Source: Closterium sp. Naga37s-1 (lineage: Eukaryota; Streptophyta; Zygnematophyceae; Desmidiales; Closteriaceae). From it: DNA of 64,000 nucleotides. The position numbers and the translations under genes are program-made. Positions 61,601-64,000 of the stretch are shown piece by piece. Each line of letters opens with the position of its first letter. Positions within the stretch are counted from its first letter, which is position 1. Below the pieces are notes generated by a model. It was not told where the DNA came from and made no database searches. It was given only the letters and a program-made list of their open reading frames with translations. The stretch lies in the NCBI GenBank assembly GCA_947471745.1, contig CANJKZ010000110.1, positions 930,001 to 994,000 on the forward strand. Reading direction: 5' to 3'.

Positions 61601-64000
61601 CTGGGTCTGCTGTCGGTGGGATGGTTGCTGTGCTGTGCTGTGCTGGGCTATCTCGCCGTTGCCATGATTTCCAATGCCAACCACAGGTACTACATGAACT
61701 GTTTGTATTGCTGATGGTGTAAACCCAGGTAGTCCCGTGGTATTCCCACTATCTTGCTGCAACTCATCTTCCCCCACCCCCCAACCCCCATCCCCCATCG
61801 ACCATCCACCATCCCCCATCCCTCACTCCCTACACCAGGAGAACCATCCCCTACAGCATGGACGATGGGGTGGGGGATACGAGCTACCAGGCGTCGCCAT
61901 CAGCCTTGCCTGCACTAAACCTGCATAACCACTCTCTTGCTGCAACCCATCTTCCCCCTTCCCCTTTCCCTCACTTCCTACTCACACCAGGAGGACCACA
62001 CAGTGTGGTATGGACGATGGGGTGGGGGATGAGCTAGCAGGAATTGCCGCCCACCCTTTTGAGCTGACCTTCCCTCCACTCCCCACCACACCAGGAGGAC
62101 CACACAGTATGGCATGGATGATGGCGTGGGGGATGAGCTAGCAGGCATCGCCATCCGCCCCCGCCCGCCCGGCCTTCTCACCACCGACCCCATGGATTAC
62201 CCCAAACCTAAAGTTTTCTTCGACATAAACATCGACGGGCGGCCCGCGGGCAGAATAATCTTCGAGCTCTTCACCAAGCAGGCGCCCCGGGCAGCGGAAA
62301 ATTTCTGGGCGCTGTGCACAGGGGAGAAAGGGCGGGTGCCGAACGAGCCGGGCAGGGAGGGGGCGGGGATGCCTCTGCATTACAAGGGAGCGGAGTTCTA
62401 TAGAGTGATTGACCGGTTTATCTGCCAGACGGGTATCAACACGGAGAGCATCTACGGGGGGGAGCTTCAAGGATGACCCACTAGCTCTGCTGTTGAAGCA
62501 CAATAAGGTGAGGGGGGGGGCTGGCAGGGCAGGGAGGGGGCGGGGATGCTGCTGAATTACAAGTTAGCGGAGTTCTATAGAGTGATTGACCGGTTTATCT
62601 GCCAGGCTGGGGTCAACATGGAGAGCATCTATGGGGGAAACTTCAAAGACGACCCGCTAGCTCTGCTGTTGAAGCACAATAAGGTGGGTGGGGATGCCTC
62701 TTGCCAGGGCAGGGAGGGGGGAGACTAGGAGGGCAGGGAGGGTGTGGGGATGCCTCTGCAGCGGAGTTTTACCGAGTGATTGACAGGTTTATCTGTCAGA
62801 CAGGGATCAACAAGAGCATCTATGGGGGAAGCTTCAAGGATGACCCTCTGGCTCTGCTGTTGAAGCAAAATAAGGTGAGTTGGGTCTTGTCCTATTGAGT
62901 AGCTTGTCCTATTGAGTAGCTTGTCCTATTGAGTAGCTTGTCCTATTGAGTAGCTTGTCCTATTGAGTAGCTTGTCCTATTGAGTAGCTTGCCCTATTGA
63001 GTAGCTTGCCCTATTGAGTAGCTTGTCCTATTGAGTAGCTTGTCCTATTGAGTAGCTTGCCCTATTGAGTAGCTTGTCCTATTGAGTAGCTTGTCCTATT
63101 GAGTAGCTTGCCCTATTGAGTAGCTTGTCCTATTGAGTAGCTTGTCCTATTGAGTAGCTTGCCCTATTGAGTAGCTTGTCCTATTGAGTAGCTTGTCCTA
63201 TTGAGTAGCTTGTCCTATTGAGTAGCTTGCCCCCTGCATCTATGGGGGAAGCTTTAAGGATGACCCGCTAGCTCTGCTGTTGAAGCACAACAAGGTGGGT
63301 GGGGGGTTGTACTATCGAGTAGCTTGCTCCCTGCATGCATGGCGGAAGCTTCAAGGATGACCCTCTAGCCCTATTCTTGGAGCACAGAAAGGTGGGTGGG
63401 GGTTTGTGCTATCTAGAAGCTTGTTCCATGCATGCATGAATGACCCACAAGGTGGGGGGTCCATGCTAGCTCTGCTGTTGAAGCACAACAAGGTGGGTGG
63501 GGGCTTGTGGAAGTCGTCTGTGTGGTAGCTTGTTCCTGTTGTTCCATCAGTCCAACGTAACGAGATGAATTTTGAGTTGACTCAAAAGTCACCTTGGTGG
63601 GGGTTTGTGGAAGTCGTCTGTGTGGTAGCTTGTTCCTGTTGTTCCATCAGTCCAACGTAACGAGGTGACTTTTGAGTCGACTCAAAAGTCACCTTGGTGG
63701 GGGTTTGTGGAAGTCGTCTGTGTGGTAGCTTGTTCCTGTTGTTTCAGCAGTCCAACGTCCGTTTTTCCTTGTTTCCGCATCACCAAACACATGTTTAATA
63801 CTCTTTACAGTGTTCCTGCCTTCTTGCCTTAATTGGTTTACCCATTGCTCCTGTCTCAACTCCTGATGACCGATCCATCCCTCCGCATTCCCTACCCCCC
63901 TGTTTCTCACAAACCCACCCCCCTTTTCCCCGTCCCCCACCCCCCCATTCACCCTCCCCCGCCCCCCACCTCCAGAAGGGCTTGCTATCAGCAGCCAACA
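58620..64000 (+). CDS. Membrane-anchored cyclophilin, disrupted and incomplete
   Basis: Peptidyl-prolyl isomerase of the cyclophilin family with an N-terminal membrane anchor. Proposed order: tiny exon MFQ (58620-58628); anchor exon [19 protein letters not shown], continuing [16 protein letters not shown]; linker exon (about 62092) encoding [20 protein letters not shown] and PRPPG. The cyclophilin domain starts [20 protein letters not shown] and includes [17 protein letters not shown] and [14 protein letters not shown], with the conserved catalytic Arg. The next exon starts at 63976 with KGLLSAAN and runs off the window. Two lesions are seen: a copia insertion (59059-61465) splits the anchor exon, and a run of seven G at 62456-62462 shifts the frame of the only complete domain exon. 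It may be a pseudogene, or the G run may be a sequencing error. Confidence 0.65.
58798..59058 (+). repeat. Two copies of the cyclophilin anchor exon
   Basis: An acceptor-preceded copy at 58798-58870 ([15 protein letters not shown]) has lost one base and goes out of frame. The second, from 59005, is in frame ([19 protein letters not shown]) but is interrupted at 59058 by the copia element. Confidence 0.8.
59118..60776 (-). CDS. Copia Gag-protease protein (intact, no integrase or RT)
   Basis: 552-residue uninterrupted frame from [14 protein letters not shown]. It has a gag core ([47 protein letters not shown]) and a nucleocapsid zinc knuckle [14 protein letters not shown] (CX2CX4HX4C). The aspartic protease has [11 protein letters not shown], with [16 protein letters not shown] beyond it. 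After [10 protein letters not shown] the integrase is absent and the frame continues in an acidic linker to [11 protein letters not shown] and a basic end. An internal deletion seems to have fused the protease region to a later polyprotein segment while keeping the frame. It could assemble particles and be mobilised in trans, or be co-opted. Confidence 0.85.
   Translation of the reverse strand: MGDEASSGSSVSLGDPQLKALLEALASGRLVAKPTIGLSEAQRFNGSNYNVWRKKFIRRAEEVDLLPYYRPDEETMEGVAPSPTDTKEKIAALKKQSKQAFFQLCHSVADGIAVDLDQFAGELNPAQQAWEYLESTYMGTNDVNKKAIRKQLLTLSMEKGEKIITYINRAKSYNEDLRVMGAAEMEHEMIDYIIQGLPKEWQQKRGFGGKCDYCGRYGHRAAECYSNPNSMSYKGPSQQRNVATKANVVEAEKEDVILGGAHLANVVRLPKEAQTDGREKRAWFMDSGCTRHMTFRSDWMENVRESSEDYILQGNSGKLPVTGEGDVVLQSPYGEMRLENVLLVEDLKVNLVSQSQLDDLGCKIFYDRGEVTVFGPEWEKYADGYFSDGFYEMNLVAMKGIDEFYEDREYPEMGELEELSNEADKSEDTDDTGASMEAAAVNDGDGDGVNTFAAAVVVKDEAVNAKCVGVEAVKGDIMVKGSKANATAKGQVLKEDERVEGYETREVLGVKMPRRSERHKKISQGLDVKALNYKTRKQRFKVQELQGSVKPT
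60864..60875 (-). other. Primer binding site of the gag-protease copia element
   Basis: TGGTATCAGAGC on the minus strand, complementary to initiator tRNA-Met. It marks the inner border of the LTR. Confidence 0.88.
60876..61465 (-). repeat. 5' LTR of the gag-protease copia element
   Basis: About 590 bp between the primer site and TGTTAGGG at 61465. It has no second copy in the window, so its limits rest on the primer site and on the flanking direct repeat. Confidence 0.65.
61590..62140 (+). repeat. Copies of cyclophilin anchor and linker exons
   Basis: A degenerate anchor-exon copy lies at about 61606-61686 (GGGTCTGCTGTCGG to CCAACCACAGG). The linker exon GAGGACCACACAGT...GATGAGCTAGCAGG occurs three times: about 61837-61900 (decayed), 61990-62045 and 62093-62140. 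The last continues into the cyclophilin domain. Confidence 0.82.
62530..63492 (+). repeat. Copies of the cyclophilin domain exon
   Basis: The exon part encoding [14 protein letters not shown] and [18 protein letters not shown] recurs after the first copy: 62540-62682 (in frame, [17 protein letters not shown]), 62758-62874, 63236-63295, 63335-63392 and about 63420-63492. The copies get progressively shorter. The second copy is free of the G-run frameshift. Confidence 0.88.
62885..63232. repeat. 17-bp minisatellite, about 20 copies
   Basis: Near-perfect tandem CCTATTGAGTAGCTTGT, with CC/TC variants alternating. It lies in the cyclophilin intron between exon copies. The unit is also present singly near 63308 as TATCGAGTAGCTTG. 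Confidence 0.95.
63490..63770. repeat. 100-bp tandem triplication with palindromes at junctions
   Basis: A segment from TTGTGGAAGTCGTCTGTGTG to CATCAGTCCAACGT occurs three times. TTTTGAGTTGACTCAAAA (63570-63587) and TTTTGAGTCGACTCAAAA (63670-63687) mark the two junctions. The third copy runs on into unique sequence (GTCCAACGTCCGTTTT). Confidence 0.93.
63664..63693. repeat. 30-bp perfect palindrome, TCGA core
   Basis: GGTGACTTTTGAGTC followed by its exact reverse complement. It matches the palindrome at 27626-27655 at 29 of 30 positions. Confidence 0.93.
63771..63975. other. Cyclophilin intron end
   Basis: C-rich, pyrimidine-dominated sequence ending CCCACCTCCAG, a strong acceptor before the exon KGLLSAAN at 63976. 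Minus-strand frames here are low-complexity shadows. Confidence 0.6.

Overview
The window is nuclear DNA of a green-lineage eukaryote. Genes carry spliceosomal introns, both strands are used, and the proteins are plant-type: a p24-delta cargo receptor with a dilysine tail, cytosolic-type P5C reductase, a plastid/mitochondrion-type HemW and Ty1/copia retrotransposons primed by initiator tRNA-Met. The copia elements with very long Gly/Ala/Pro-rich linkers resemble ones I remember from zygnematophyte algae such as Closterium. That assignment is from memory and unverified.

Layout: 1-2505 purine-rich minisatellites; 4204-8080 (-) spliceosome-disassembly G-patch protein TFIP11/STIP; 8820-12025 (-) broken F-box/LRR gene; 13291-14346 (+) BET1-type SNARE; 14953-17578 (+) p24; 18008-18379 (-) small acidic-tailed protein; 19182-22417 (+) pyrroline-5-carboxylate reductase; 22809-27098 (+) FCF2/DNTTIP2-like rRNA-processing factor; 27913-40141 (-) two copia elements fused through one shared LTR; 40280-42654 (-) HemW-like radical SAM protein; 43095-45717 (-) two paralogous coiled-coil proteins; 46453-57731 (-) a long gene resembling TAF1C/RRN6 (RNA polymerase I factor); 58620-64000 (+) membrane-anchored cyclophilin running off the window, split by a gag-protease-only copia insertion. 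There is no operon-like logic. These are ordinary housekeeping genes (two for ER-Golgi traffic, two for ribosome/rRNA production).

The striking property is structural. Most of the multi-exon genes carry tandem partial duplications of an exon plus adjoining intron, usually one intact copy plus a series of decaying ones. At many junctions between duplicated copies sits a short palindrome of the form TTTTGAG-NCGN'-CTCAAAA (core TCGA, ACGT or GCGC). It recurs in at least five genes, is present at every junction of a 12-copy array at 50.2-51.2 kb, and is nearly identical over 30 bp at two loci 36 kb apart (27.6 and 63.7 kb). I regard this palindrome-at-duplication-junction pattern as the most likely undescribed phenomenon here.

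Exon boundaries were read by eye from splice consensus, reading phase and family knowledge. They are firm for BET1, p24, P5CR, FCF2, TFIP11 and HemW, and only partial for the TAF1C-like and cyclophilin genes.
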